NCBI RefSeq assembly: GCF_039523735.1
Contig: NZ_BAAAFW010000012.1
Coordinates: 62,001 to 126,000 of the forward strand
Origin: Tatumella punctata
Lineage (GTDB): Bacteria > Pseudomonadota > Gammaproteobacteria > Enterobacterales > Enterobacteriaceae
Direction of reading: 5' to 3'
DNA: 64,000 nucleotides
Below the pieces are notes generated by a model that was not told the DNA's origin, made no database searches, and saw only the letters and a list, made by a program, of their open reading frames with translations. Numbering within the stretch: the first letter of the stretch is position 1; each line of letters begins with the position of its first letter. Shown here in pieces: positions 18,152 through 26,635 of the stretch. The position numbers were made by a program, and so were the translations under genes.

Positions 18152-19162
18152 ATGAAGGTTCTGAGAGTGATGCGCCAACCGTATTTGCTGATATTGCTGT
18201 TACTGTTGTTTATTTTGCTGACCACCCTGAGTCTGATGGCCGGGGCGAAGCTGATCCCGGTGACGGAAAGCTGGCAGGCGCTGGTATCGTCAGGCCCCTG
18301 TAGCTCTCAGGACTGTACGATTATCCGTTTTGCAAGACTCCCCCGGACTCTGGCCGGAATTGCCGCCGGTATTTCGCTGGGGGTGGCCGGGGTACTGATG
18401 CAAACGCTGACCCGTAACCCGCTGGCCGACCCCGGTCTGCTTGGTATTAACTCCGGTGCGTCTTTTGCCATTGTTCTGGGTATTGCCCTGACCGGGGCTG
18501 ATACCCCGCAGGCCTGGCTTGGCTTTGCCTTTGGCGGTGCAGTGTTTGCCTTACTGATCGTCGCCCTGACAGGGGCGGCGGCTGGCGGCCGTGTTAATCC
18601 GGTCCGGCTGACTCTGGCCGGGGTTGCCCTGGCAGCGGTACTGGAAGGCATCACTAACGGGTTCTCACTGATGAATCCTGATATCTATGATCATCTGCGT
18701 TTCTGGCTCAGTGGCTCGCTGGATATCCGTCAGTTCTCTTCTCTGGCCGTTGTTACCCCGGCCATTGTTGTGGCTGTATTACTGGCCTTATTACTTAGTA
18801 AATCCCTGAATAATCTCAGTATGGGGGGAGATATGGCAACCACTCTCGGCACCCGGGTGCTGGGTACCCAGCTGAGTGGTCTGCTGGCGGTGGCTCTGCT
18901 GGCCGGTTCAGCCACGGCACTGACCGGGCCGATAGCCTTCGTCGGCCTGATTGCGCCTCATCTGGGCCGCTTACTGGCAGGTGCCGATCACCGCCGTTTG
19001 TTACCGGTCACGCTGTTACTGACACCTTGTCTGTTGCTGTCAGCCGATATCGCCGGGCGGTTTATGGCTGCCGGAGAACTGCGGGTGTCGATTGTGACAG
19101 CATTTATCGGCGCGCCGGTATTGATCTTTCTGATCCGTCGTCAGCCCGCGGGAGGTTTCTGA
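18152..19162 (+). CDS. fepD: Ferric enterobactin permease FepD
   Basis: One of two FecCD-family inner-membrane permease subunits importing ferric enterobactin. About nine to ten hydrophobic segments; family blocks are RLPRTLAGIAAG, GVLMQTLTRNPLADPGLLG, GAPVLIFLIRR and GPIAFVGLIAPHLGR. The start at the ATG at 18152 gives 336 residues and aligns the N-terminus exactly with E. coli FepD (334). A second ATG at 18170 and a TTG at 18104 are alternatives. The stop shares one base with fepG. Confidence 0.93.
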   Translation: MKVLRVMRQPYLLILLLLLFILLTTLSLMAGAKLIPVTESWQALVSSGPCSSQDCTIIRFARLPRTLAGIAAGISLGVAGVLMQTLTRNPLADPGLLGINSGASFAIVLGIALTGADTPQAWLGFAFGGAVFALLIVALTGAAAGGRVNPVRLTLAGVALAAVLEGITNGFSLMNPDIYDHLRFWLSGSLDIRQFSSLAVVTPAIVVAVLLALLLSKSLNNLSMGGDMATTLGTRVLGTQLSGLLAVALLAGSATALTGPIAFVGLIAPHLGRLLAGADHRRLLPVTLLLTPCLLLSADIAGRFMAAGELRVSIVTAFIGAPVLIFLIRRQPAGGF

Positions 19163-20145
19163 TGGCTGGCCGGACCCTGACAGTATTACTCTGTTTACTG
19201 GCCGTTATGATTGCTGTCAGTGTGCTGTCCCTGAGCCGCGGCACTCTGGTACTGAGCAGTAGCCAGCTTTGGCAAGTACTGAATGGCAGTGCACCACGGG
19301 CTGTTACGATGATAGTGATGGACTGGCGATTACCGCGGGTAGTGACTGCACTGTTGACCGGTGCCGCACTGGCTCTCAGCGGTGCAATATTTCAGTCACT
19401 GTTACGTAATCCGCTTGGCAGTCCGGATGTTCTGGGGTTTAACACCGGCGCATTTTCGGCCGTCTTGCTGGTGATGGTATTTTTACCGGGACAGCCTGCT
19501 GTTCTGGCGCTGGCGGCGCTGGCTGGCGGACTGATCACGGCAGTTTTGGTCTATATATTCTCCTGGCGGCGGGGAGTGGATACTTTCCGGCTGATTATTG
19601 TCGGCATTGGTGTCCGTGCCTTACTGATGTCTCTGAATAGCTGGCTTATCACTTCAGCTTCACTGGATACGGCATTATCCGCCGGATTATGGAGTGCCGG
19701 TTCACTGAATGGCATCAGCTGGCACAGCCTGCCACCGGTTGCCCTGATCCTGTTACTGGCCAGTGTCGCGACCGGATTACTGGCCAGACGTATGCGTTTA
19801 CTGGAGATGGGGGATGATATGGCAGCTGCGCTGGGGGTTCCGGTTGAGCGCAGCAGGATGCTGTTAATGCTGACGGGAGTCATACTGACCGCGGTATCGA
19901 CGGCGCTGATTGGTCCGGTTTCTTTTATCGCGCTGGTGGCCCCGCAAATTGCCAGCCGCTTATGCCGTAACGGACACTCCCGGCTGACCGCCAGTGCTTT
20001 CTGTGGGGCGATTTTATTGCTGGCAGCAGACTATATTGCCAGCCATCTGTTTGTTCCGTATCAGCTGCCGGTGGGAGTGGTCACGGTGAGTCTGGGCGGG
20101 ATTTACTTAATGAGTTTACTGGTCAGAGAGGCCCGTCGTAAATGA
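19162..20145 (+). CDS. fepG: Ferric enterobactin permease FepG
   Basis: Second FecCD-family permease subunit, forming a heterodimer with FepD. Its blocks are DWRLPRVVTALLTGAALALSG, FQSLLRNPLGSPDVLGFNTGA, LLEMGDDMAAALGV and YQLPVGVVTVSLGGIYL. The ATG at 19162 is six bases after a perfect GGAGG site inside fepD and overlaps its stop as TGATG, giving 327 residues (E. coli 330). A longer open frame from 19027 is out of frame with fepD and not coding. Confidence 0.95.
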   Translation: MAGRTLTVLLCLLAVMIAVSVLSLSRGTLVLSSSQLWQVLNGSAPRAVTMIVMDWRLPRVVTALLTGAALALSGAIFQSLLRNPLGSPDVLGFNTGAFSAVLLVMVFLPGQPAVLALAALAGGLITAVLVYIFSWRRGVDTFRLIIVGIGVRALLMSLNSWLITSASLDTALSAGLWSAGSLNGISWHSLPPVALILLLASVATGLLARRMRLLEMGDDMAAALGVPVERSRMLLMLTGVILTAVSTALIGPVSFIALVAPQIASRLCRNGHSRLTASAFCGAILLLAADYIASHLFVPYQLPVGVVTVSLGGIYLMSLLVREARRK

Positions 20146-20948
20146 CTGACAGACAATCACCGCTGCTGGGACAGCATCTGACACTCGGTTACGATAACAA
20201 GATTGTTGCCCGCGATCTATCCGTGGCTATCCCCCGGGGGGAAGTGACCGTGATTATTGGCCCCAATGCCTGTGGTAAGTCGACCCTGTTGCGGACGATG
20301 AGCCGGTTACTGACACCGGTTGCTGGCCATATTGTGCTGAACGGTGCCGATATCAACAGCTATCCGACAAAAGAGGTTGCCAGACGGCTGGGGTTGCTGC
20401 CCCAGTCACCGGATGCGCCGGCCGGAATTACGGTCCGTGAACTGGTTTCCCGCGGGCGTTATCCCCATCAGCATCTGTTTGGCCGCTGGCGCGGTGAAGA
20501 CACCCGTGCAGTCGATGATGCAATGCAGGCTACCCGGGTCGGTCACCTGGCCGGACAAACGGTGGATACTCTGTCGGGAGGACAGCGGCAGCGGGTGTGG
20601 ATCGCCATGGTACTGGCGCAGCAGACACCGTTGCTGTTGCTGGATGAACCGACCACCTGGCTGGATATAACCCATCAGATCGAACTGATGGAATTAATCC
20701 GGGATCTTAACCGGCAACACGGACGCACCCTGGTAGTGGTCTTACATGAACTGAATCATGCCTGTCGTTATGCAACGCACCTGATTGCGATGCGTGATGG
20801 TCAGATTATTGCGGAAGGCAAACCCTGCGATATTGTGACCCCGGCGCTGATTGAGCAGGTTTACGGGCTGAAATGTATGATAATCAGTGATCCGGTAGCA
20901 GGGACACCGATGATTGTACCGCTGGGCAGAGAACAACCGTCCGTATAA
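20142..20948 (+). CDS. fepC: Ferric enterobactin ABC ATPase FepC
   Basis: ATPase that drives FepDG. Walker A is IIGPNACGKSTLLR, the Q-loop region LPQSPDAPAG, signature LSGGQRQRVWIAMVLAQ, Walker B LLLLDEPTTWLD, and the switch His VVLHELNHA. It has 268 residues (E. coli 271). It overlaps fepG as ATGA and ends the fepB-fepDGC unit. E. coli fepE, an LPS chain-length regulator near this point, is absent; entF converges directly. Confidence 0.96.
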   Translation: MTDRQSPLLGQHLTLGYDNKIVARDLSVAIPRGEVTVIIGPNACGKSTLLRTMSRLLTPVAGHIVLNGADINSYPTKEVARRLGLLPQSPDAPAGITVRELVSRGRYPHQHLFGRWRGEDTRAVDDAMQATRVGHLAGQTVDTLSGGQRQRVWIAMVLAQQTPLLLLDEPTTWLDITHQIELMELIRDLNRQHGRTLVVVLHELNHACRYATHLIAMRDGQIIAEGKPCDIVTPALIEQVYGLKCMIISDPVAGTPMIVPLGREQPSV

Positions 20949-20958
20949 CCTGCTGTAC

Positions 20959-20990
20959 CATGCCGGACGATACAATCTTCGTCCGGCATG
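20959..20990. terminator. Convergent hairpin between fepC and entF
   Basis: Perfect 12-base inverted repeat CATGCCGGACGA / TCGTCCGGCATG with an eight-base loop fills the 48-base gap between two converging operons. There is little T run on either side, so it may work as a two-way transcript end or a 3' protecting structure. Confidence 0.65.
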
Positions 20991-20996
20991 AACAGT

Positions 20997-23900
20997 TTAT
21001 GGTGCAGATGCTTTCAGATACTGATTGATGGCCGGGCCAAGCCGGGTGAATACCTTGTCAGAAAGAATCTCTGAATGAGCGCAGTTCAGCGGAACAATCT
21101 GTAATTGCGGGAGATACGGCGCCCAGCATTGCCGGGCATCCATGCCTGGCTGGCGGGTTTTTTCTGCCAGAAACATAACTGCATTACCGCCAAATTTCGC
21201 ACTGCCAGCCGTTGTGAGTAAGCGTACTGCGCTGGCATAGTTAGCGCTGATAACATCAAACATTTCTGACATTTCTTCGCCTGCCATTGTGCGCTGGCTT
21301 TGCATAAACTGCTCTCGCTCACGGTCAACTTCGGCCAGCACTTCCGGATCCAACACATTTTTTCCCTGGCGTTCGTCCCAGTTCTGGGTTTCCGGCGGCC
21401 AGGTATCCAGCAGTCCGAGGAAAGCTACCTGCTCACCGGCCGCTTCCAGCCTGGCGGCCACCCCCTGAGCAAGTGTGCCACCCAGTGAATAACCGAGCAG
21501 ATAATACGGCCCATGGGGCTGGCGCTGGCGGAGGCGTTGTAAATGTGCTTCGCAGACCTCATCAATATGCTGACTATTATTCAGAACCCCTTGTACGGCA
21601 GGGGACTGTATACCGGTGATTTGCCAGTGCGGGTCCAGATAACGTCGCAGGATACTGAATTGCCAGGCAAATCCGGAGGCCGGGTGGAAACAGAAAAGTT
21701 CTGGTCCGCCAGCTTCGCGTAACGGCAGCAGGTCAGAGAAACCCGCAGCCTCTGTGGTATTTTCTGTCGGCGCGGTCAGCAGCCTGGCAAGAGCTTCAAC
21801 ACCCGGAGCGATCATAATTTGTCCGACGGTCACGGGGATCGCTAAAACCTGGCGTAACCGTGCGGCAAGACGCATCGCCAGCAGTGAATGCCCCCCCAGA
21901 GCAAAGAAATCATCGCTGGCATAAACCTGGTCACAACCGAGTATGGCGGCGAACTCTGTCGCCAGTGTGCTTTCCAGTCCCGGCTCAGGCAAACGCTGTA
22001 TTTTTCCGGCACCGGTCTCCGGCAGGGGTAAGGCTTTTCGATCCAGCTTGCCATTACTGCTCAGCGGGAAATCGTCCACCTGCATAATCACTATCGGTAC
22101 CATATGGGCCGGCAAATGTGCTGACAACTCTGCACGCAGTTGTTCGCTGTCTGTCGGCTGATCGCTGATGACGTAAGAAATAAGCTGGCGGGCATCTTCC
22201 CAGCCCGCTTGGCTGCCATGACGGGGGGGCTGTAAAACACGCGCCACTGTAACTGCCTGACGTATACCTGCCAGTCCCTGTAGTAGATGATCTATTTCGG
22301 TCAGTTCGATGCGCTGGCCACGAATTTTCAGTTGATCGTCATTACGGCCGAGGTACTCGATAGCCCCTTTTTCCAGTCGTCGGACGACATCTCCGGTACG
22401 ATACATACGTTCGCCATGTTTGCCGGGCAGTGCGACAAACCGGGTCGCTGTCAGTCCCGGACGGCCGAGGTAGCCCTCAGCCAGTTGTACACCGCTCAGC
22501 CATAGCTCCCCGGCAATACCCGGAGGTACCGGCTGCAGTCTGTTATCCAGAATATGCAGACCCGTATTCCATACGGGAAAACCTATAGGTACGCTGTTGC
22601 CAGTGACCGCCGCCAGGGCGTCCCCAAAAGCAGGATACCCGCTGACGTCGACCGCCGCTTCCGTCGGGCCATATAAGTTGTGCAGTTCCGTGCCGCATAA
22701 AGTCTGCCACTGGCGGGCAAGAGAAGCCGGTAAGGCTTCGCCGCTGCAAAATACTCTGCGCAGTTGTTTTCCTGTCTGCGCCGCTGTTTCACTGTCCAGT
22801 GACGCAGTAAATGCTGCCAGCATGGAGGGGACAAAATGGAGCACAGTGACCTGATAGTCGAGAATTAACTGCAGTAAAATATCCGGTTCGCGGTGTGATT
22901 CCGGCGGAGCCATCATCAGCCGGGCCCCGGTGATCAGCGGCCAGAAGAATTCCCAGACAGAGACATCAAAACTGGCCGGTGTTTTTTGCAGCACCACATC
23001 ACTGGCTGCCAGTGCATAGTGGTTTTGCATCCATAACAGGCGGTTGACTATTGCCTGATGGCCGACCAGTACGCCTTTTGGCCTGCCGGTTGAACCGGAG
23101 GTATAGATCAGATAAGCCCCGTCGCCGGGAGCGGGTTCTGTTGCTTTAAGGGGGACGGTTAAAGCAGGTAATAAAGACTGATAGTGATACCTGGCGACAT
23201 CAGTGATCGCCTGAAAGCGTGCTGCCAGCCCGGCCTCAGTGATCAGCAGTTTCGGACCGGCATCTTCCAGCATTAGTTGCAGCCGGTCATCAGGATAACC
23301 CGTATCGAGTGGCAGCCAGATGGCCCCCAACCGGACAATGGCCTGCAGGGCCAGCGACAGATACACGGAACGGGGCAGGGCAACTGCCACAATATCGCCG
23401 TGTCTGACACCCGCTGCCAGCAGTTGCTGTGCCAGAGCCAGCACCTGCTGGTGCATTTCCCGGTAATCCAGCTGGCGGTGAATATCAGCCAGAGCAATCG
23501 CCTGCGGAGTGGATTGTGCCTGCTGTGCCAGCAGACTGTACAGTGTTTCTGCCGGTAAGCTGTGGTCTGTCTGGTTAATTTCAGCGATTTGCTGCTGTTC
23601 ATGGCGGTTCAGTATGAGGGCTTCTGAACATTTAAGGCCGGCAGAGCGGCCGAATTGTTCAGCCAGCAGCGGCAGACGTTCCAGGTGTTCCTGTAATTGT
23701 CCGGCATCGTAACGTTCGGCATTCGCCAGTAATTCAACGGTCAGCTCACCGTTTTCGCCGGGATAAAGGGCTATTTCCAGGTCACGTACCGGTCCGGAAG
23801 CCAGATGGCGGGTTTCAGCCGGCAGCCCGTTAAAACACAGCTGATAATCGAACATTTTTACATTAATGACCGGACCGTACAGCGGATCATTATCCCCGTG

Positions 23901-24923
23901 CCTGCCTGCATCACGCATTACCTGTTCGGCATCATAGCGCTGGTGGCGGCGGTTGCGTTTTACTTCTTTTGTCAGACGGTTTGCCAGCTCAGTCAGAGTC
24001 AGGTCCGGATCATAGTCCACCGCCATCGGCAGTACATTGATTACCGGGCCGGTGGCGCATAATGCCGCAGACCCCAGCCGGCGCATAAAAATAAATCCGC
24101 AGCTGAAAGGTTGCTGGCCGGTCAGACGGGCCAGCCAGACCGCGATCAGCGCGATGGCTCCGTCTGTCAGAGTCAGCTGTTTCGCTGCCAGTTGTCCGGT
24201 AACTGGCTGTAATTCAGCGGCAGATAATGTCAGATGATGGCGCAACAGACGGGTCGCCGGAATTTGTCCGGCCAGCGGCTGTTCTGACAGAGTGACTGCC
24301 GGTGGCAGCGCTGCCACTTTCTCCTGCCAGTAGCCTGCATCCCGTTGCCATGCTACGGATTGCCGGTAGTCAAGATATTCACTCACTACTTCGCTGAACG
24401 GTATAAAAGGTGAAGGTCCGGCGGGGGCTGACTGACAACAGGCGGTATAGATGTCGGCGATACGTTTGGTCAGAGCGGTAAAACTAAAGCCGTCGATAGC
24501 AATATGATGATAACGCTGGTACCAGCGCCAGTGGTGATCCGCGACCTGTAATATCAGATGACGATACAGTGGTTTACCTGCAGCGAGTCGCAGATCACTG
24601 TGCAGATCCTGTTGTATCAGAGTATCAGCCGCCAGATACGGATCAGTCTGTTGCCGGAGATCGATATATTCAGGAGCAATCAGTGGCGCATTACCCTGGC
24701 CCTGTACTGCCTCCCCCTCGGTTTCCCGGAATACCATATGCAGAGTATCAGCTTCGGTCAGTCCGAGCTTAATTGCGGTGATTAAATGTGCCAGGGAAAT
24801 ATGCCCTGTCAGTTCGACAACGTGGGCAACCGCGTAAGCATTGCTGTGAGGTGACAGCTGATCTGCCATCCAGATACCCGGTTGTGCTGCGATCAGAGGC
24901 AGCCAGTTTACTTGCTCAGACAT
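20997..24923 (-). CDS. entF: Enterobactin synthase EntF (NRPS)
   Basis: Four-domain non-ribosomal peptide synthetase that adenylates serine, joins it to dihydroxybenzoate from EntB, and cyclises three units to enterobactin. Order: condensation domain (HHIAIDG at 139-145, second His catalytic), adenylation domain (YTSGSTGRPKG, YRTGD, NGKLDRKALP), carrier domain with phosphopantetheine Ser1013 in LGGHSLLAMRL, thioesterase with Ser1146 in GYSLGG and His1283 in NCAHSE. The ATG at 24923 (MSEQVNW) gives 1308 residues (E. coli 1293). It overlaps the MbtH-like gene by eight bases. No frameshift is seen. Confidence 0.97.
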   Translation of the reverse strand: MSEQVNWLPLIAAQPGIWMADQLSPHSNAYAVAHVVELTGHISLAHLITAIKLGLTEADTLHMVFRETEGEAVQGQGNAPLIAPEYIDLRQQTDPYLAADTLIQQDLHSDLRLAAGKPLYRHLILQVADHHWRWYQRYHHIAIDGFSFTALTKRIADIYTACCQSAPAGPSPFIPFSEVVSEYLDYRQSVAWQRDAGYWQEKVAALPPAVTLSEQPLAGQIPATRLLRHHLTLSAAELQPVTGQLAAKQLTLTDGAIALIAVWLARLTGQQPFSCGFIFMRRLGSAALCATGPVINVLPMAVDYDPDLTLTELANRLTKEVKRNRRHQRYDAEQVMRDAGRHGDNDPLYGPVINVKMFDYQLCFNGLPAETRHLASGPVRDLEIALYPGENGELTVELLANAERYDAGQLQEHLERLPLLAEQFGRSAGLKCSEALILNRHEQQQIAEINQTDHSLPAETLYSLLAQQAQSTPQAIALADIHRQLDYREMHQQVLALAQQLLAAGVRHGDIVAVALPRSVYLSLALQAIVRLGAIWLPLDTGYPDDRLQLMLEDAGPKLLITEAGLAARFQAITDVARYHYQSLLPALTVPLKATEPAPGDGAYLIYTSGSTGRPKGVLVGHQAIVNRLLWMQNHYALAASDVVLQKTPASFDVSVWEFFWPLITGARLMMAPPESHREPDILLQLILDYQVTVLHFVPSMLAAFTASLDSETAAQTGKQLRRVFCSGEALPASLARQWQTLCGTELHNLYGPTEAAVDVSGYPAFGDALAAVTGNSVPIGFPVWNTGLHILDNRLQPVPPGIAGELWLSGVQLAEGYLGRPGLTATRFVALPGKHGERMYRTGDVVRRLEKGAIEYLGRNDDQLKIRGQRIELTEIDHLLQGLAGIRQAVTVARVLQPPRHGSQAGWEDARQLISYVISDQPTDSEQLRAELSAHLPAHMVPIVIMQVDDFPLSSNGKLDRKALPLPETGAGKIQRLPEPGLESTLATEFAAILGCDQVYASDDFFALGGHSLLAMRLAARLRQVLAIPVTVGQIMIAPGVEALARLLTAPTENTTEAAGFSDLLPLREAGGPELFCFHPASGFAWQFSILRRYLDPHWQITGIQSPAVQGVLNNSQHIDEVCEAHLQRLRQRQPHGPYYLLGYSLGGTLAQGVAARLEAAGEQVAFLGLLDTWPPETQNWDERQGKNVLDPEVLAEVDREREQFMQSQRTMAGEEMSEMFDVISANYASAVRLLTTAGSAKFGGNAVMFLAEKTRQPGMDARQCWAPYLPQLQIVPLNCAHSEILSDKVFTRLGPAINQYLKASAP

Positions 24924-25137
24924 AACGACTTCCGGTATTCGGTGACTCTTCGGGACGGATATCCGTCCAGTGTGTTTCCAGCCACAGCAGGCATTGTTCC
25001 TGAGGCTGAGGGCCAGACACCGGCTGCCAGCCCGCGGGAATGGCCAGAAATGCGGGCCAGAAGCTGTACTGACCGGCATGATTTTTCAGGATAAAACCGT
25101 AAACATCAGGCTGATCAAAGGGATGAAGATTCTCCAT
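24916..25137 (-). CDS. ybdZ: MbtH-like protein (YbdZ)
   Basis: Small MbtH-family partner needed for efficient folding or activity of the EntF adenylation domain. It has 73 residues, with the family signature N-A-G-QYSFWP, PAGW and WLETHWTDIRP (three conserved Trp). It lies between fes (one base away) and entF (overlapping by eight bases) on the same strand, exactly the enterobacterial fes-ybdZ-entF order. Confidence 0.95.
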   Translation of the reverse strand: MENLHPFDQPDVYGFILKNHAGQYSFWPAFLAIPAGWQPVSGPQPQEQCLLWLETHWTDIRPEESPNTGSRYV

Positions 25138-25138
25138 A

Positions 25139-26380
25139 TCATGTTCCTTCCTTTATTGCTTCGGAAACGGGATTAAGTATTGCCTGTAAGCCGTCGAGTA
25201 AACCTCCGCGCCAGCATAATGCGTCATGCCCTCCTTCGAACAACTTCAGTGTCGCATCAATATTCTGCTGCTTCAGGGCTCCCAGCATCACACTATTGGC
25301 CTGACAGATAATGTGTTCACGACGTCCTGCCTCAAGATAAATTCGTCGCGGTGCTGCAGCAAAAGCCTGCCGGTTAAGCTGTTCAGTCAGCCATCCGTCT
25401 GGCTTGCCACGGGCTGGCCACCAGAATGACCCGGATAAGCTGATTGCCGCAGAGAACACCTCTGGCCAGCGCAGGGCTGCATAGACGGCAGAGAGTCCGC
25501 CAAAGCTCTGACCCGCCACCAGCGTTCGTTCGGCAGCAGGCTGCCAGCGGGTCCATTGGCTAATCAGTGGTAATAACTCCTGCTGTATCGCCAGCCAGAA
25601 CTCCGGATTACAGGTCAGCTCACGGGTGCGGTGCTGACGATCGATAATATCGATCATTACGTAAATAGCCGGTGGTAACCGGTGACGGGTGGTGAGGGAA
25701 TGTAATGGCCCGGCCACCGGCATCTGGTCTGCCCAGAACTGGCCGTCCAGCAGCAGTACCAGAGGACGTGAAGCATCGTCCGGTGATCCTGTCTGGCAGA
25801 GATGTATTCTGCGCTGGTTACCCAGCAGAGCACTGTCCCACAGATATTTATCTGTTGGCGCCGCGGGCTGTCGGTCCTGATCCAGCGATTGCCATTCCGG
25901 CTGGGGCGGGGCATCGGGCATGTGCAGCGGGGACACAGACATTCCGCGTCCTCCTGACCAGTGGCGTAACGGATTCAGGGGATCGTGTCGGGCAACGGTA
26001 AATTTCTGGCGCCACCATTCACGGCGCTGATAAACATCAGCGGCATCATCAGGAGTATCGGTACTGCTATCGGGGATCAGGCAATAGCTGCCACGCCAGT
26101 CAGCCGGCAGGGTCGTTTGCCAGAACCAGACGTCGCTGCCGGCAATTCGCTGCAGTGAACGGGGCGGAGTTTTCTGATGGTGGTCAGTGATACCGGTGAT
26201 GTTTATCCAGACATGCTGACAGGCAGAGGTTTTCTCGCAGCCCTGCGGATCGCGCCACAGGAATGTCACCAGACATTCACCTCCGGCCGGGTCTTCAATC
26301 CTGGGTAATCCTTGCTGTTGTTGTTGTTGCCACCAGGATTCACTCCCGGGGTGTTCAGTAAACCATTCAGGGATAGCCAT
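25139..26380 (-). CDS. fes: Enterochelin esterase Fes
   Basis: Cytosolic esterase that hydrolyses imported ferric enterobactin so iron can be released. It has an N-terminal early-set domain, then an alpha/beta hydrolase domain with nucleophile Ser in AGQSFGGLSAVYA and catalytic His in GGHDALCWRGGL. The ATG at 26380 (MAIPEWF) gives 413 residues (E. coli 400). A TTG at 26452 keeps the frame open, but that stretch contains the Fur-like operator, so I reject it. First gene of fes-ybdZ-entF and divergent from fepA. Confidence 0.93.
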   Translation of the reverse strand: MAIPEWFTEHPGSESWWQQQQQQGLPRIEDPAGGECLVTFLWRDPQGCEKTSACQHVWINITGITDHHQKTPPRSLQRIAGSDVWFWQTTLPADWRGSYCLIPDSSTDTPDDAADVYQRREWWRQKFTVARHDPLNPLRHWSGGRGMSVSPLHMPDAPPQPEWQSLDQDRQPAAPTDKYLWDSALLGNQRRIHLCQTGSPDDASRPLVLLLDGQFWADQMPVAGPLHSLTTRHRLPPAIYVMIDIIDRQHRTRELTCNPEFWLAIQQELLPLISQWTRWQPAAERTLVAGQSFGGLSAVYAALRWPEVFSAAISLSGSFWWPARGKPDGWLTEQLNRQAFAAAPRRIYLEAGRREHIICQANSVMLGALKQQNIDATLKLFEGGHDALCWRGGLLDGLQAILNPVSEAIKEGT

Positions 26381-26419
26381 CTGCGGGGTATTCACATCAG
26401 CAAAACAGTAATAGTGACT

Positions 26420-26438
26420 GATAATAGTATTGATAATT
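26420..26438. promoter_or_regulatory. Fur box in the fes / fepA divergent promoter
   Basis: The 19-mer GATAATAGTATTGATAATT matches the Fur consensus at 13 of 19 positions by eye. It is 40 bases upstream of the chosen fes start and about 200 upstream of fepA. E. coli also regulates fes and fepA from one shared Fur region. Confidence 0.65.
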
Positions 26439-26635
26439 ATTTCGGTTTGCAATAGTCTGTTTCACCGTCTGTTGTTAGCGCATTTATAACTGCTCACTGT
26501 TTCCGGATCTTCTGTAACCCCGCACAGCACAAGCAGTTGTCTGCAGGATCGCAGTCAGACACTGGATAAAAACCTGACTATATAACCGGATCTTCTGCTC
26601 CATATTTGCGCGCGGGAGAGGACCAGGATCTTACT

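Noticed and set aside
24916..25079. N-terminal extension of EntF by 52 residues
   Set aside because: It overlaps the MbtH-like gene completely in another frame; the ATG at 24923 gives the family N-terminus.
26381..26452. Longer Fes starting at a TTG
   Set aside because: The extra codons run through the Fur-like operator, so they are most likely promoter DNA.
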